Both the position numbers and the translations under genes were made by a program. A DNA stretch of 64,000 bases from Sisyra terminalis (lineage: Eukaryota; Arthropoda; Insecta; Neuroptera; Sisyridae): assembly GCA_958496175.1 (NCBI GenBank), contig OY292274.1:434001-498000 (forward strand), written 5' to 3'. The first letter of the stretch is position 1. Each line of letters opens with the position of its first letter. Positions 34,483 through 46,429 of this stretch are shown here, piece by piece. The notes under the pieces are model-generated. The model was not told where the DNA came from. It did not search any database and worked only from the letters and a program-made list of their open reading frames with translations.

Positions 34483-36041
34483 TACTAGAAATGGGTTGGT
34501 AGGAATGCATGGGGGAAATTTTGTTCAAGTTGGTATGTTTTTGCGCTATATATACTTGTTTGTGAAATATCGTTATTTTCATCACGTGTTGATATCTACC
34601 GCCATATTTAAAATATTCAGAAATAAACATTCAACGTGGAAATAAAAATTAATTTGAAATATTAAAAGGAATGGATGTAATTCATGATCTTGTACCCAAA
34701 AATAAAATATAAGGCCAAAGTAAAATAATAAACAATACAGACATACTGAAATTGATACAATTACTTCATATTTTTTTATTTTTACGAATAACTTCAAAAT
34801 TTTTCCAGACATTTCTGTAGAATTCTCGTGTGATAATTTTTTTTTCTTATTATTGATGAGTTTTTATGGCGAAGCGAAATCGACCAGTGAAAAATTGTCA
34901 AGCCATTTGTGTTATGCTAGCAATTGACGATAATTTTAATGAAACCTTTTTTATTTTTAAATTTCATAGTTTTTTTAATTTTAAATACGTGTTTATAAAT
35001 ATTTTAATTTATAGTTGAGGTACTAAATAATAAAATTTAATAAACCTTAGTACAATTATTCAGGTTGCTCACAAACTTTCCAGGGTAAAAGAAAGTATAC
35101 CAGTACTCTTTTTTAACAAAAATTAACCAAAATAGGTTAAAATTAACGTATCAATGAATTGAATATTGACCATATGTACAAAGTCTAAATATGTAAAGCA
35201 TAATTGGGAAGAAAGAAGACAATATTTTATAAAAGCATGGGTACAAGTAGCATTTATACATACCACTAACTCAATGTCTCATTTTCTATTCTGTTTTTAA
35301 TTCAATTCGCGAATAAATTGGCCCTGATTAATAGGTAGCAACAAAAGATCAATTATTAACCAAAATTGAATTATTAACCAATTTAAGAATGGAAAAAGTT
35401 CGCGAATTTTTGAAAAAACCAAGTAGAGATTGAGATGTTACCAGTGAGTACCTTTAAAAAAAGTACTTATTTACTTACTTACTTAGTTCTATACCTAATC
35501 ATAGAAAATTTATTAAACAAAAATTATGTATTTATAATACGTTCTAAAACACAAATATTATTTACTATATAATATATTTAACTAAAACCATCTTCTTCGT
35601 TTCTTATTATATATGTTTTAAATTCACTGGCCTCCACCTTTACTACCACATCTTTGGGACATTTCTTCAGTTGAATATATTACTTTGTACATTGACGGGA
35701 AATATGTTTTATCTAAAGAGAATTGCTTTGGAAATTTCTGCAAAAATGATAAAGTTATTAACAATAATAAGAAAAACACGAAGTAATGATTTCAGTAGAC
35801 CTTAGACCAGTATTGTTCAATAGTTTATTTTGGCTTTTTATTTTATTTTTAGGCATAAAATAATGAATTATATCCATTCCTTTTAATATTTCCAGAAATG
35901 TTTATTTCTTTCAATTTCAAATATGATAGATGTCAAAACGGGGTGAAAATAACGTTATTTTGTAAACGAGTAAATAAAACGCAAAAACATACCAACTTGA
36001 CAAAATTTCCCCCATGCATTCTTACCAACCCATTTCTAGTA
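34483..36041. mobile_element. Long-terminal-inverted-repeat element, 1.56 kb
   Basis: The left arm (34483 to about 34760) and right arm (about 35800 to 36041) are imperfect inverted copies: TACTAGAAATGGGTTGGTAG at 34483 and TACTAGAAATGGGTTGGTAA as the complement at 36041. Further matches inside the arms include AATATTAAAAGGAATGGAT. Arms of about 250-280 bp with a roughly 1-kb non-coding centre suggest a foldback/MULE-like non-autonomous transposon. No target duplication is clear. A degraded scrap resembling the GG..CC MITE lies at about 35290-35340. Confidence 0.75.
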
Positions 36042-36561
36042 TTTGTCTTTTCTATACTTTGACCAAATTTTCTTTCAAACACTTGTTGATCCATAATATC
36101 CTAAGCTATCAACACTTGTTGATAGTTTAGGGTATTAGGTAGGACCAGTTTTTCCATAGGCTCAATATTTAAAAAATGCTGCTTTTTAAATACTTTTTAT
36201 TAGTGTCACATTCTTGATGGCTAAAATTTTTGAAGTAGATAATTAATACATTTTCAGTGAGCAGACATTTTAATCGAGCTGAAATTTAGCACATACAATT
36301 GTGCCACCTTACATTTTCGTTAAAGCTTATTGCTTTTTTCGTTGAATATTCTCCCTGCTTCCATGTTTGTTACTTAATTCCTTTTACACATCTTGTTCCC
36401 TGAGATGCCATTTTTCCGATTTTCACAATGCTATTTTCCACACCTTGTAAAGTTTAAGCGACTATTTCTAGAGTTTAACTTTAAATTTTTCAATCGAAAG
36501 ACTTTTGTTAGTATCATATAACTCCTAATCTATCAAAGTTGGTTAAGGTAGAAAGTATACT

Positions 36562-37283
36562 CGATTAGAAATAACTTTGAGAAAGCTCAAGATATCTGGC
36601 ATCTGGCCTTTATTGGATCCCAATGTGGTATAAAATCCCTATTGAACCTCAATTAGAACATAAATGGGAAATTCCAGTAGAAAAAAAAACATATATGTCA
36701 GTTTATCTCGATTGTGGGATCGCAATAGGAAAGCCAAACAGTGAAATTAAAAATCATTGTTAGTTTTTCTCTTTTGGGCCTTAAGTGAGTCCACAGTGGA
36801 AAAACCCAACGTTGAATTTAAAAATTATAGTTAATTTTTCCCGATTAAATCCTATGTGGGAGTATAGTGGGAAACCCAACGTTGATACAAAAAATTATTG
36901 AAATTGCATTTTTTTAAAGTATAATTGTAATTCTACATAAATAATTTTCAATCGAAATTTTTTAAAACTGAAAAACAGTAGTAGGTAAGACTTCGATTCT
37001 TCCAGTGCCACAATTTAACGACGGATTCTTATAGATCTCAACGAAATAAAATGAAAATGAGGAATAAAATGTTTCGATATCTTGCTTAGTTTGCGAAATA
37101 TCGATACGTGAAAATTAAAAAATTGTCTTTTTTCATTTTTTTAGGTGGTTTTCCGAGGACTGCACTAGAAGGTAATAATTAATTGTTTGATAACAGATTG
37201 TCCAATTGGGGTCTGAGAGGGATTTGCGTTACATCTCATATAAGGGCCCAAAAGGGGAGCCCCTGTAGGGCTCACTCGAAAAT
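36562..37283. repeat. Dispersed repeat family Y, copy B
   Basis: It begins TTAGAAATAACTTTGAGAAA and ends CTCACTCGAAAA. It holds at least three successive modules of the form AGTTTTTC..GGG..GTGGGA..AGTGGGAAACCCAACGTTGA..AAAAATTATT, about 65-80 bp each, between about 36640 and 36900. This is the longest copy of the family in the window. Confidence 0.7.
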
Positions 37284-37289
37284 TGTGAA

Positions 37290-37530
37290 AATGATCCCTT
37301 CCTAGCCACCCCTTTGATAAAGATTCTCAAGGGGGGCAGGTTCAAAATGACTTCCAGGACTGCAGTTGGAGTGGTACTCATGGCTCCAGTAATTCCAAGA
37401 CTGGCTTGCCTTTGTATGGTTTTCAGTCTTCTATGTTGTTTGTTTTACTTTTGGCCATCAGACGGTAACGCCGTAGGTTAATGTTGGTCTAACTATCATG
37501 GTGTAGACTCTGACAACCTACTTTACTGTG
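37290..37530 (-). pseudogene. Non-LTR reverse transcriptase C-terminal remnant
   Basis: Minus-strand translation gives VVRVYTMIVRPTLTYGVTV, a WPKVKQTT segment, then ASLGITGAMSTTPTAVLEVI and LNLPPLRIFIKGVA. This is the region between the reverse transcriptase and RNase H of I/R1-type elements (usual form IRPILTYGA..WWP....LACL.ITGAMRTTPTAALE..L.LPPL). A frameshift or deletion interrupts the linker. Only about 80 codons remain. Confidence 0.75.
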
Positions 37531-37539
37531 CAACTATTA

Positions 37540-39373
37540 TTAAGATATATTAAATACCTTTACTTTTCTTTAATGTAATGGAATGACAACTGAAAATGTA
37601 TTCTTGAAATACATTTCATATTTTTATTATGGGACCGATATTCTACTACGTGTAAGATGACTTAAATATGTGAAATAATTGATAGTATTGTCAACAATCA
37701 AATATCTATGAGAAGTTTTATAAATGATTAGCGATGCGTTCATATATCGACAGTTAGTAAAGGTGTGAGGAAATTATTTTTTTCATGGAACATAAAAAAT
37801 ATATTTAAAAACGTATTCTTTCCTTTTCATTCCAAACTCAAAAGAATTTTTCAAAATTTATTGTGTTTTCAATCGATTAGTAAAATTGACAAACAATTTT
37901 TTTGAAAAATTTTTAATTTAGAAGTTCAAAAATGTGCTAATATTAAGTTTAAGACATAATGAGAGAATGATTTTCAGGGTACTATTTTTATTTTATTCTA
38001 TAGAGATATTCATACGGTTTAATAATTATAACTAACACCATTAGCCCAAGTGCTGTTCTTTTCAAGGAAAAAACCTTCATAGGTACCTTCATACCATCAT
38101 AGGTTGCTTAGATTTTCGTAAAAACTTAAAGGACAAGAATTCCTAAAATCCCTAAAACCATTCGCTGGATTAATTGTATCTCATTTCTGGATTAGGGAAA
38201 GATCAAGGTATTACCTACAATAATAGTGTACGAACTAAATCAATTTTTGTTTTAAATTGTCCATATTGGATGAAAAAAATTAATAAGGCTTAAATTTTTT
38301 CAATTTTTTGACTTACAAAATAATGAAGAGATCTTTAGCTATGAATGATAAAGAAACTATAAAATAGATAAATAATTTAAAACCAATATTGTTTTTTCTT
38401 TTTGAAATTTGAATCAAACGTAATATAAATAGTGAATCAATAAATTTGATTACCACTTACAGATTGCAAAAATGTATCCACTAGATATTCCAAATGCTCT
38501 ATTGATACAGATTTTAGATCACGATCCAATAATGGAATTTTAATCGATTAATGATTGGTAGATCATAACTTAATTTTCTTTCACAGCAAGAAACTGACAG
38601 GCTTATCTAAGTAAGTGCCGATTCTTTCAATAAAACCGTTTATCAAAACTCACGACTCATAAATATTTTCTTGTACCTAAAATCACGAGTAGATGTATAG
38701 GTTTAATCCAAATGAAATTTTTAACGAAATTATTAAATTTAACTACAGTGGTATCTATATATCTTTCTAGTTTTCAACAAAATTACTATCGCTGATTTAT
38801 TTTTTATTTATTAATACTATATGAAAATTAAGGTTGTATTAAAATAATGGTAAATTTTTCAATGGTTTGTTATATTTTCCGATATAAAACCGTATATTAA
38901 GTAATTCAATGATAACAACGTAGCAAAGATGTGACAAATGCATATAATATGTACTTGTATTAAGTTTATTATATTTCTCTGAATGTACATTTATACTTTG
39001 ATGGCTGTCTCATTGTAAACATGACTTATATAATTATAGTAATTACCAAATGTGTTCAATGAATATGCGAGATCTTTAATTATGAATAATTCATAAAGAA
39101 AACATAAAGACATCATACTATATTTCCAATTACCACGATTGTTATATGTATCATTGTGCAACAATACCTGAAGTGATAAGTGAAAGAAATTAGAAAACTT
39201 TTGTGTTAATGAAAAATGTATCAAGACCTTGCATATCTTTTTATTTTTGATGCCTAAAAATTCATATACATACTTAAATACCATTAGTAGTTTTCTCATC
39301 ATCAAAAAAGAAATAAAATAAAAGAAATCCTCATCGTTTGGAATTTAATCAGACGTATGAATATAACCGGCGT
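37540..39373. other. AT-rich spacer 3' of the candidate gene
   Basis: No element recognised. A minus-strand frame at 38991-39305 lacks any domain and is AT-driven. AATAAA on the minus strand occurs near 38966 and could serve as a poly(A) signal for the gene above, which is inference. Confidence 0.4.
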
Positions 39374-39620
39374 TTAAATATTTTCTACGTGATCCATGTT
39401 ACTTTGAAATTTTGAAATATGTTTTTGACAGCGGATAATGATCTTTGGTCTGACAATGCCGCAGATAATTAAAAAGGAAGGAAAAAAATTCACTATAAGA
39501 ACAACAATAACAATAATAGCAAAGCTGTAGCCTTGGACGCGCCAGGACATTACATTTTTGAAGTGATTTAAATTTTTATACGCGATTTTTTCAAATAAAT
39601 TTCCTTTTTCTTGTCCACCA
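39374..39620 (-). CDS. Candidate exon D (terminal)
   Basis: Reads GGQEKGNLFEKIAYKNLNHF, then a hydrophobic stretch of about 24 residues, and stops at TAA 39374-39376. The phase fits exon C (AG|T, Ser). The hydrophobic part may instead be intron if the weak donor AAAAAT|GTAATG is used. Confidence 0.35.
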
Positions 39621-40578
39621 CTATAATATCTTAATAACATAATAGTTATTCATTTGAAAAATATCGACAATATACCAATAATTATCCAATCATTCCGGAC
39701 TTTTTTCGTTCATATTAAATATCTCGAAACTGTTCCACGTTGATGTGTAAAAAATGAGCAAATGAAAACGATATTGTCAAATATACCTACCAAATTCTAT
39801 TGATAGGTTTTTTCTACGTCTCGATCGCCTTCTGAAACTATCAAACAGGTATTGCCAAGGATGGCTATCGACTGAGAAATCACCGTAGGCAATTGTATCT
39901 ATAAATAATGGTGAAAATGCGATGGTTAGCATAATTATTATTTTTTTTCCTTTATAATATTTTTGATAATGCGGCGAGTGTAAAAGTCAAACACACCCTC
40001 TTCTGTAAGCTGTAAATAACGATCCGCTTCATCCCTCACATATACATTCACATAGGGATGTCCGCCTACCCGGGGCCACATTCTTTTGAACAATGGATCA
40101 TATTTCGGACATAAAGCACAACAGCGTGACTTGCCATTATCTAAAACTCTAAATTCATGTCAATAATATTTTCTTAGTTCACATTGAAACAGGTAGATTA
40201 TGTTTATTTTGATAGGGAATAAATTTAATATAAAAGCACCCCCATAGATTTCAACATCTATTCATACTTTGTCGTTTTTTTTCTTTCTTTCAATTCTGCT
40301 TTTATATAGAATCATCGTATGAAATTATGCCATTAACGAAAATTTAGTAATAATACATTTATCAAACCCTTAACATATAGACCTTGAATATCTAATAAGT
40401 CCAAAAAATTGAATCTTATAATCATTATGAATAACTACCCCTGATACAATGAATGAATCTAAATATGTATAAATAAGCTCTACCGGGCTTCCATGCCTAA
40501 ACGTAAAGCTATTTCTGGCAACGCATGTGTATTAGGCTGTTGGGAACTACATACCAATAGCTGCTTTAATATAGGCAT
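39374..40578 (-). CDS. Candidate host gene, four exons, function unknown
   Basis: Four open segments on the minus strand join in phase through plausible introns: 40578-40484, 40148-39997, 39898-39787 and 39620-39374. Introns are 335, 98 and 166 bp, with donors GTAGAG, GTGTGT and GTATAT and acceptors ending TTTAG, TTATAG and TTATAG. The 98-bp intron contains a textbook branch point (TGCTAACCAT) 30 bases before its acceptor. Joined, this gives about 200 codons ending in a stop, probably the 3' part of a longer gene. The encoded part has a Cys-rich stretch (SRCCALCPKYDPLF), a polybasic run (FRRRSRRRKN) and a hydrophobic segment (SFAIIVIVVLIVNFFPSFLI) that could span a membrane. I do not recognise the family. 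Codon composition is unlike the surrounding AT-rich DNA, and no transposon domain is seen. The last exon is the least certain. Confidence 0.55.
39787..39898 (-). CDS. Candidate exon C
   Basis: Reads TIAYGDFSVDSHPWQYLFDS then FRRRSRRRKNLSIEFG. It begins after a T-rich acceptor (ACCATTATTTATAG) with a CTAAC branch point upstream, and ends at AG|GTATAT. The phase agrees with exon B if that exon is spliced at 39997. Confidence 0.5.
39997..40148 (-). CDS. Candidate exon B
   Basis: Reads VLDNGKSRCCALCPKYDP, then LFKRMWPRVGGHPYVNVYV and RDEADRYLQLTEE. Its first base completes the codon left split by exon A (CG|A, Arg). An in-frame stop lies just before the AG acceptor. The frame could alternatively run on to a TAA at 39938-39940, making this the terminal exon. 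Confidence 0.6.
40484..40578 (-). CDS. Candidate exon A
   Basis: Reads KQLLVCSSQQPNTHALPEIA then LRLGMEAR and stops being open exactly at a GT donor (CCCG|GTAGAG). The ATG at 40578 could be a start, or the exon may begin after the AG at 40564. The next in-frame stop upstream (TGA) lies 18 bases 5' of the ATG. Confidence 0.55.
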
Positions 40579-41276
40579 AGCATAATTTATTTTTCAATGC
40601 GCTTATCCTATGTGGTTTATTTTTATTTTTTTGATAGAAATAAAGTTTTGATAAGGTTATCTTCATGATAACGTAACCAAAATACAAATTGAAAATTCCT
40701 TCGCAGAACAGAGCTATATTAAATTTCGTCCTAGATTGTTAAAAGTAGTATTAGTTTTGAATAACTTTAATAGGGTGGAAGTTAAAATATGAAAATAATT
40801 ATCGCTTCAGGATACTGCGAAAATAATATATTTTTTTCCTATCAAAGAACAACTTATTCCATTACTGGACACTTATTTATGTAGTTCTGGAATAAAAGTA
40901 CAAAATATTTAAACGTTAAAGCTTTTTCAACAATTTTAGAGCTTTTTAATCCCATTCAAATGTAAAAATATTTTTTCTTTGGCTTTGAACATCTTACACT
41001 GCATTAATAAAAAGTTTTCTTTCTTTTTTGTGATGTTTTGCGCCCATAAACGTACTTCGATTGCCAAGCAACTTTTTTCAGTGATTATTATAGATTACAA
41101 AAGGTTTTTTTTAGTATGTTTTGATTTAAGTTGTCAATTTATCATTATTATTTTAGTGAAACCAATCCTTGAATAAATATTTTTTTAACTATCATTTATA
41201 ATCGCTTTAACTATTAAAATCTCTATTATTAATAACTAATTTCACTGACACTACTTTTCTCGATTTCATAAATATT
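40579..41276. other. Spacer upstream of exon A
   Basis: AT-rich; probably intron or 5' flank of the candidate gene. A plus-strand frame at 40979-41176 is AT-driven with no domain. Confidence 0.4.
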
Positions 41277-42133
41277 TGAATAAATATTTTTTTAAATTTT
41301 ATATTGGCCATTCTGGTTTAATACCTTTTGCCATTTTTCTGGCGATAGTATAATTTTTCACTGAAAAAATGTTTGCTCTTTTTTAGCCGAAAACTGATTT
41401 TGAGGGAATTTTGACTTCCTCATTTGAAGTAAAGGTTTTACCGTCTAAAAGATTTTGCAGTGGTCAAAACTAATAATAAACCGAAGGTACCAGATTTGTA
41501 TAATATGATGGGTTATGGCAGTTTATATCATTCAAGTGGTAAAAGCTTTTGGGACCACACAAAACTTGTATGAGGTCAAATTTCTCCCCATAAAAACATA
41601 GGGAACCCATATATCGGAGTTCGAGGTTAATTGTAGACCTTTCAAGTGGGTCATTAACAATTGAATTTAGTAAATTTTACCTTCTACCGATCTCACCGTA
41701 CTGCTATTCACCGATTTGCATCAACTAATGATTTCATTGTGACTTTATCAGCTTCAACCGGTCTTCCAGACCGTGATGTATCTTCGACATCAAAATTGCC
41801 GAATCGAAATTTTACAAACTAGTTTTGGTACTGGCGTGCCGTCAATACTTCTTCTGCATACACTTCAGTTAATTTTTTTCATGGTTGAACAGCATTTTAC
41901 CTTTTCTATAGTAAAAAAGTAATATATGAGGAAAATTCTGGTTTTTGCTGTCCATATTTAAAAGGACACGAACCAAAAATTATTGCGTAGACTTACTTGA
42001 GCTTTTTCACATACAAGACTTGCTATATTAGCTCTCAAAACATACAATGATTATACGGCTTAGTTATAAAATGAGTGCGAAAAAATACAATTAAATCTTT
42101 TGTCGAGAAAAAACGAAATTGCTTTCCGAACAA
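41277..42133 (-). mobile_element. mariner-family internally deleted copy 3
   Basis: It aligns with the minus-strand copy at 4600-5430: GGCCATTCTGGTTTAATACC, the CTCATTTGAAGTAAAGGTTT block, CGGTCTTCCAGACCGTGATG, and CGAAATTGCTTTCCGAACAA at the right. The left 60 bp, including the terminal repeat, is missing, and the right end stops at CCGAACAA without a TA. It has the same central deletion as the other two copies. Confidence 0.85.
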
Positions 42134-42848
42134 TAGTTACTAAACTTTGAAAAAGAACCATCGAAATATTAATTTAGCAAACTTTTTTACCGAATTTTGC
42201 AGACTTTATAATTCTGAATTAATACTGTTAATATCGTTCTATAAAATAAAATAATAACTTGAAATCTGCCATTGTACGAAGTACGTAATAATTTGAAATT
42301 TACTTCACAATCGCTAAGTGTTAAATACCAAGAATTCCTTTAATATTTAATTACATGTAATTTATTTCACACAATATGCATTTCATTGATCTGTTTGCTA
42401 TTAGGAGGTTAAAAATGTGATGCAGTATGGAATTAGAAGGCGACACAGTTCTTCATTATTTTGAACTGCAATAAAATATTGATTAATGCAGTCATAAACA
42501 TGTTATTGGAATTTTAGATCAAAATAATTCAAATGAATGTACAAAGAAGTGAAATAATAACAATCATTTTTAATTACTTCAGGCAGATAACTTAATATAA
42601 ATAATTTAATTATTTAGACGAGATATCTAATCAGGAAAACAGATTTGCTTTTTATTTTATTTTTTTTTCTTAGATTTTCCGGTCACAATAATGATGATAA
42701 GTAACCGTCACTTGTACAGACGTAGGTACATAATATTATAATGTATTTGTTTGACATTCCTACGTAAGTTGTTAGTAATAATAAGGGTTGTATTTCAATC
42801 TATGTCCAAACAAGCAGAAACACAAATTCAAAAGGAATGCAATTCAGG
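42134..42848. other. AT-rich spacer, nothing recognised
   Basis: No supported gene or element. Confidence 0.5.
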
Positions 42849-43100
42849 TCAGTATGAAATGCATTCTCCCGGCAGATATACGAAGAGAGCAAAAGAAGTG
42901 TAGTTGGGAGAGTTTATAAATTGCAATATATAATCTTGACTTCTTTTTAATATTGTGTTATTTTGACGCAGTGCAGTCATTCCACATAGTCTCACGTTTC
43001 GTCGGTAAGCGAACATGCTTTGTGTGCACTTCACTTTACGACCTACGCAAGGTGCACTGTTTATAGTTGCCAATTGATGAACACGCATTAATGTACCCAT
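42849..43100 (-). CDS. Possible exon or small ORF, unrecognised
   Basis: An 83-codon minus frame from ATG at 43100 (context TACAATGGG). Its first part (MGTLMRVHQLATINSAPCVG, RKVKCTQSMFAYRRN) lies in a complex, GC-richer island. An exon running from an AG at about 43053 (ATAAACAG|TGCACC) to AC|GTGAGA at about 42990 would be in frame. On the opposite strand the same place holds a perfect donor (GTCG|GTAAGC, about 43000), so the strand is undecided. No domain recognised. Confidence 0.25.
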   Translation of the reverse strand: MGTLMRVHQLATINSAPCVGRKVKCTQSMFAYRRNVRLCGMTALRQNNTILKRSQDYILQFINSPNYTSFALFVYLPGECISY

Positions 43101-43745
43101 TGTAATTACTTTAAAATTCTATTTCTCTGGTATAATACGAGTACAATCAAGTCATAGTTATTATGTACAGAAACCATATAGTATAAATGTAAAAGCATAC
43201 TCGTATATAACTAAATAAGAAAAATTGGTAAAAAATATGCGCACAAATGTTTCAATTGTAAAATCCGAAAAGTAAAATTCGATATAGAAGTTTACTTATT
43301 AGTAAAAATTAATCTGTCAGTAGTATACGAGTAGGTATGATGAAAGATCTTCAAAGGCATTGAAAAGTTATAATTACTTCACAAGAGATAATATTATATC
43401 AAGTTATATTTTAATCTTAATAATAAATTGTGACGATTAATAATAAAACCGTCTACAAAATAATTAACTTACTACACAAAAAGAATACGATGCATTGCGT
43501 TTGCATACCAATATTTATCTGAACTATGAATGGGAAACTCTATAGTCAGTTCATGTATTAAAAAGTAATTGAAGGTACAAATGGTTCCAAACTTACATAG
43601 AACTTACATCATTTTTCTCAAGCTCCATTACTTCGACCTCAATAATACTAGAACGCTAAAATTCTCAGGAAAATGTTGCAAATTATCAGATTAATTTAAT
43701 ATTCCAAGTTTCATTTGTCTATTTTAACTTTAAATTTTATTAGTA

Positions 43746-44637
43746 GGGGAAACTGGGTACACAAGTAACAATTTATATTTTTACTTCGATTTCTGGCTGG
43801 GTGTTATTATTGCCATTAAATGAATATAACCGCATATAAATTTAGTTTATGTTCTTCACAATAGTAACTTGATTTATTAAATTATGGTGTGTTTTATATG
43901 AATAACACAGATTTAAAAAAAAATTGACAGTTGTTACTTTTGACCACGTAGGCGGGTTGAAAGTAACAAGACTGCAAAGGGTTGCTAATGAAAACAATAG
44001 CACAAGTTAAAGCAACAAATTACTTATTTAAAGACTTTATATTAATGATATAAACCAAATTCAGCATTTTAAATACTCAAAAAATATATATTTTAAGGAA
44101 ATGAATCAATAGAATCCCGCGACAATGCATAAGAACTACCGACACGGAAATGTATCGAAAACCATTCTATTGAAGTACATATCCATAAAAATATGATGTT
44201 AGTAATAAAATCATTACGAAGACAAAAGTAACATATTACTTTTGTACCCTAGGGGGCTATGTTACTTTTGTACCCATTCTGGTTTTTAAACGTGTAACAT
44301 AACCTTAAAATGGAACGTGCTAGACAAAAATGAATTTAAACAATGTACAATTTATCTAATCAAGAATGGATAGGCAAACATTTGGATTGCCATGATCCTT
44401 TTACGACTATGTAAACAATAAATATAAAACGTCGAAAAACTTACTTTAGACTCGTTAAATCACATTACGTCCTATTATATAACCTAACAACGCACTGCGC
44501 ACGCGTCGACTTAATGCGCTTGAGGAGGGTGCTCTAGGCTATCACCTGATGGTAGCAAAACGATGTTCGCCCATTGGATAAACTTAGAAAGCATTTGTTA
44601 CTTTCGACCCGCCGTTACTGTTGTACCCAGTCTCCCC
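43746..44637. mobile_element. TA-flanked inverted-repeat element, copy B
   Basis: 892 bp between TA dinucleotides (43744-43745 and 44638-44639). The ends are GGGGAAACTGGGTACACAAG and, reverse-complemented from the right, GGGGAGACTGGGTACAACAG. It is alignable with 20595-21479 over its full length, with a small insertion (about 44250-44273) that adds a further GTTACTTTTGTACCC unit. Same orientation as copy A. Confidence 0.88.
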
Positions 44638-44744
44638 TACCTGAAATACGTAGTTTTTACGACTCACCCATTTATTAAAACCATTATAAAACTTTCCGAA
44701 GTTCTAAAAGACTAAAATTTGGTATACAAAAATATTATGATATT

Positions 44745-45893
44745 ACTAGTAGTTGCCCGTCGCAACTAAAGGTTTTATCTCAATAAAATGTTTAATATGA
44801 GATAATGTAGAGTTAATCAACAATCGAAATTTTAAATTAAATAATCAAAGTGTTGTTAATATAAAAAAAGTTTATCTAAAATTATATTAAGAAATAAAAT
44901 ATAAGTGTTTTTTTTATATCATTTTAATAATAACATTTTAAATAACGTCATTTCACTAAATTAGTATGAAAGTTTAATACTAATGTAGTACTTATATCAA
45001 ATAGCCGATTTTAAATTTTGGTTCGTTTTTCAACAATCAAACTTTTAAAATATATTTTTTTATGAACCAATGGTTGTGATGTGGAGTAATGATATATTCG
45101 GCTGAAAAGCATTAAGGTAGCAATTTTTTGCAATAAATTTCACTGTCAATTCAAATATAAAATCTTCGATACTAACTTTTTTTCGGTATTTAGAACAATT
45201 TGAAAACCAATTATTGTTATTGAAAATAAATACAATATTCGAATTTACTTCCACGCTTTTCACCTATTTCCAACAGTTTTGTATGTACAACATCCAAAGG
45301 TGCGAAATCGAATAGCTTTTTAGTCATGTTAACGGTCATGTTAAAAAATAAAGGTCATTATTTTTTTTTCGTTTTACATTGTATTTTCAAATATAAGTGC
45401 ACATTTGTGTCGATGAAATTTGGAAAGCGTTTTCCTTATACGATGCAGATATATAATTAGAAAAAGTTTTTGAAAATTTCTCCCCTAAAAGAGTGAAAAA
45501 CGGTAGCAAAGTTTGTAAGGGATATCGTTTAATAAACAATCGAAATTTCAAATTTAATAATCAAAGTCCGTTAAAAGCGAAACGTTATTACTGCTTAATA
45601 TGAAACAAAGTTGATTTATTATTAGAAACAAAAACTTAGAGTCTGCTTAAAAATTTAAACTCTGATAAGTAGATATATCGGAAAAGGTTAAGCTAAGTTT
45701 ATAAGTGAGTATTATGTTTTTTGCCTTTCACATATTGTAAACCTGAGAGTCCGAAATACGTATTCACAAATAAATGCATTAGTGAGTGAGTATCCTTACC
45801 AACGGTTTGAATGCGTAAATGGGGATGCCAGAACGCATGCGCATAGCCCATTCTGCACGGACGCACGGCAAGATAGCCAATTTATATATAAGA
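44745..45893 (+). repeat. Dispersed repeat family X, copy B
   Basis: It runs from ACTAGTAGTTGCCCGTCGCA to GATAGCCAATTTATATATAA. It is the reverse complement of copy A over the main body. The boundary module (CAATCGAAATTT..AAATT.AATAATCAAAGT) appears twice, at about 44820-44855 and 45535-45575, dividing the element into modules of about 720 bp. The segment at 45700-45800 (ATATTGTAAACCTGAGAGTC, CACAAATAAATGCATTAGTG) matches copy C at 62140-62210 in inverse orientation. Confidence 0.75.
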
Positions 45894-46204
45894 AGAAATC
45901 TTTAACTTTCACTCTTTAATCTCCACAAAGAGAGTTACGGGCCAATAAAACAAAATAGGTTATTTTCCAAAGTTTTAGAAAGATGACAATGAAAGCTAAA
46001 GCTTAACAAAAATCTGTATGATTGACTTTAAATTCCCATAAAGATTGATGAAAATCTATTGGTTAAGTTAAGTAAAAATTATAATAAGCCTTATATACAT
46101 TTTTTAATCGATTATCGACATTACAAAAGCGAGAAAAATCCAAATTTTTGTTCTGGCAAATTTATATTTTGGCTGAAAAAAAGTTTTACATTAATAATTT
46201 TTTT

Positions 46205-46300
46205 TATATTTATAATTAATACTGATGATGACAGCCAGGAACTGTTGAAACGCGTCGTTATAAAGAAATTGAATCATAGGACATATATTATTATTATTCA
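46205..46300 (+). repeat. Repeat with hammerhead-like motif
   Basis: CTGATGA at 46222-46228, one extra base, a hairpin (GACAG 46230-46234 with CTGTT 46242-46246), GAAA at 46247-46250, then CGCGTC. The same 100-bp unit occurs on the minus strand at 53640-53740. TTTATAA/TTATAAA on either side could form part of stem I. Confidence 0.5.
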
Positions 46301-46429
46301 TTAATTAATAAAAAAAAGTTTTAATTTTAATGAGCAAATGAGAGTTCGAAAACGATGGGTGCGCTTATGGGTCTTTTGTGATGTCACAGTCCATTTATTG
46401 AAACCGAGATATAAAGAGATCCGGAAAAT

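Noticed and set aside
38991..39305. Minus-strand 104-codon frame downstream of the candidate gene
   Set aside because: AT-driven composition and no recognisable domain; more likely 3' flank.
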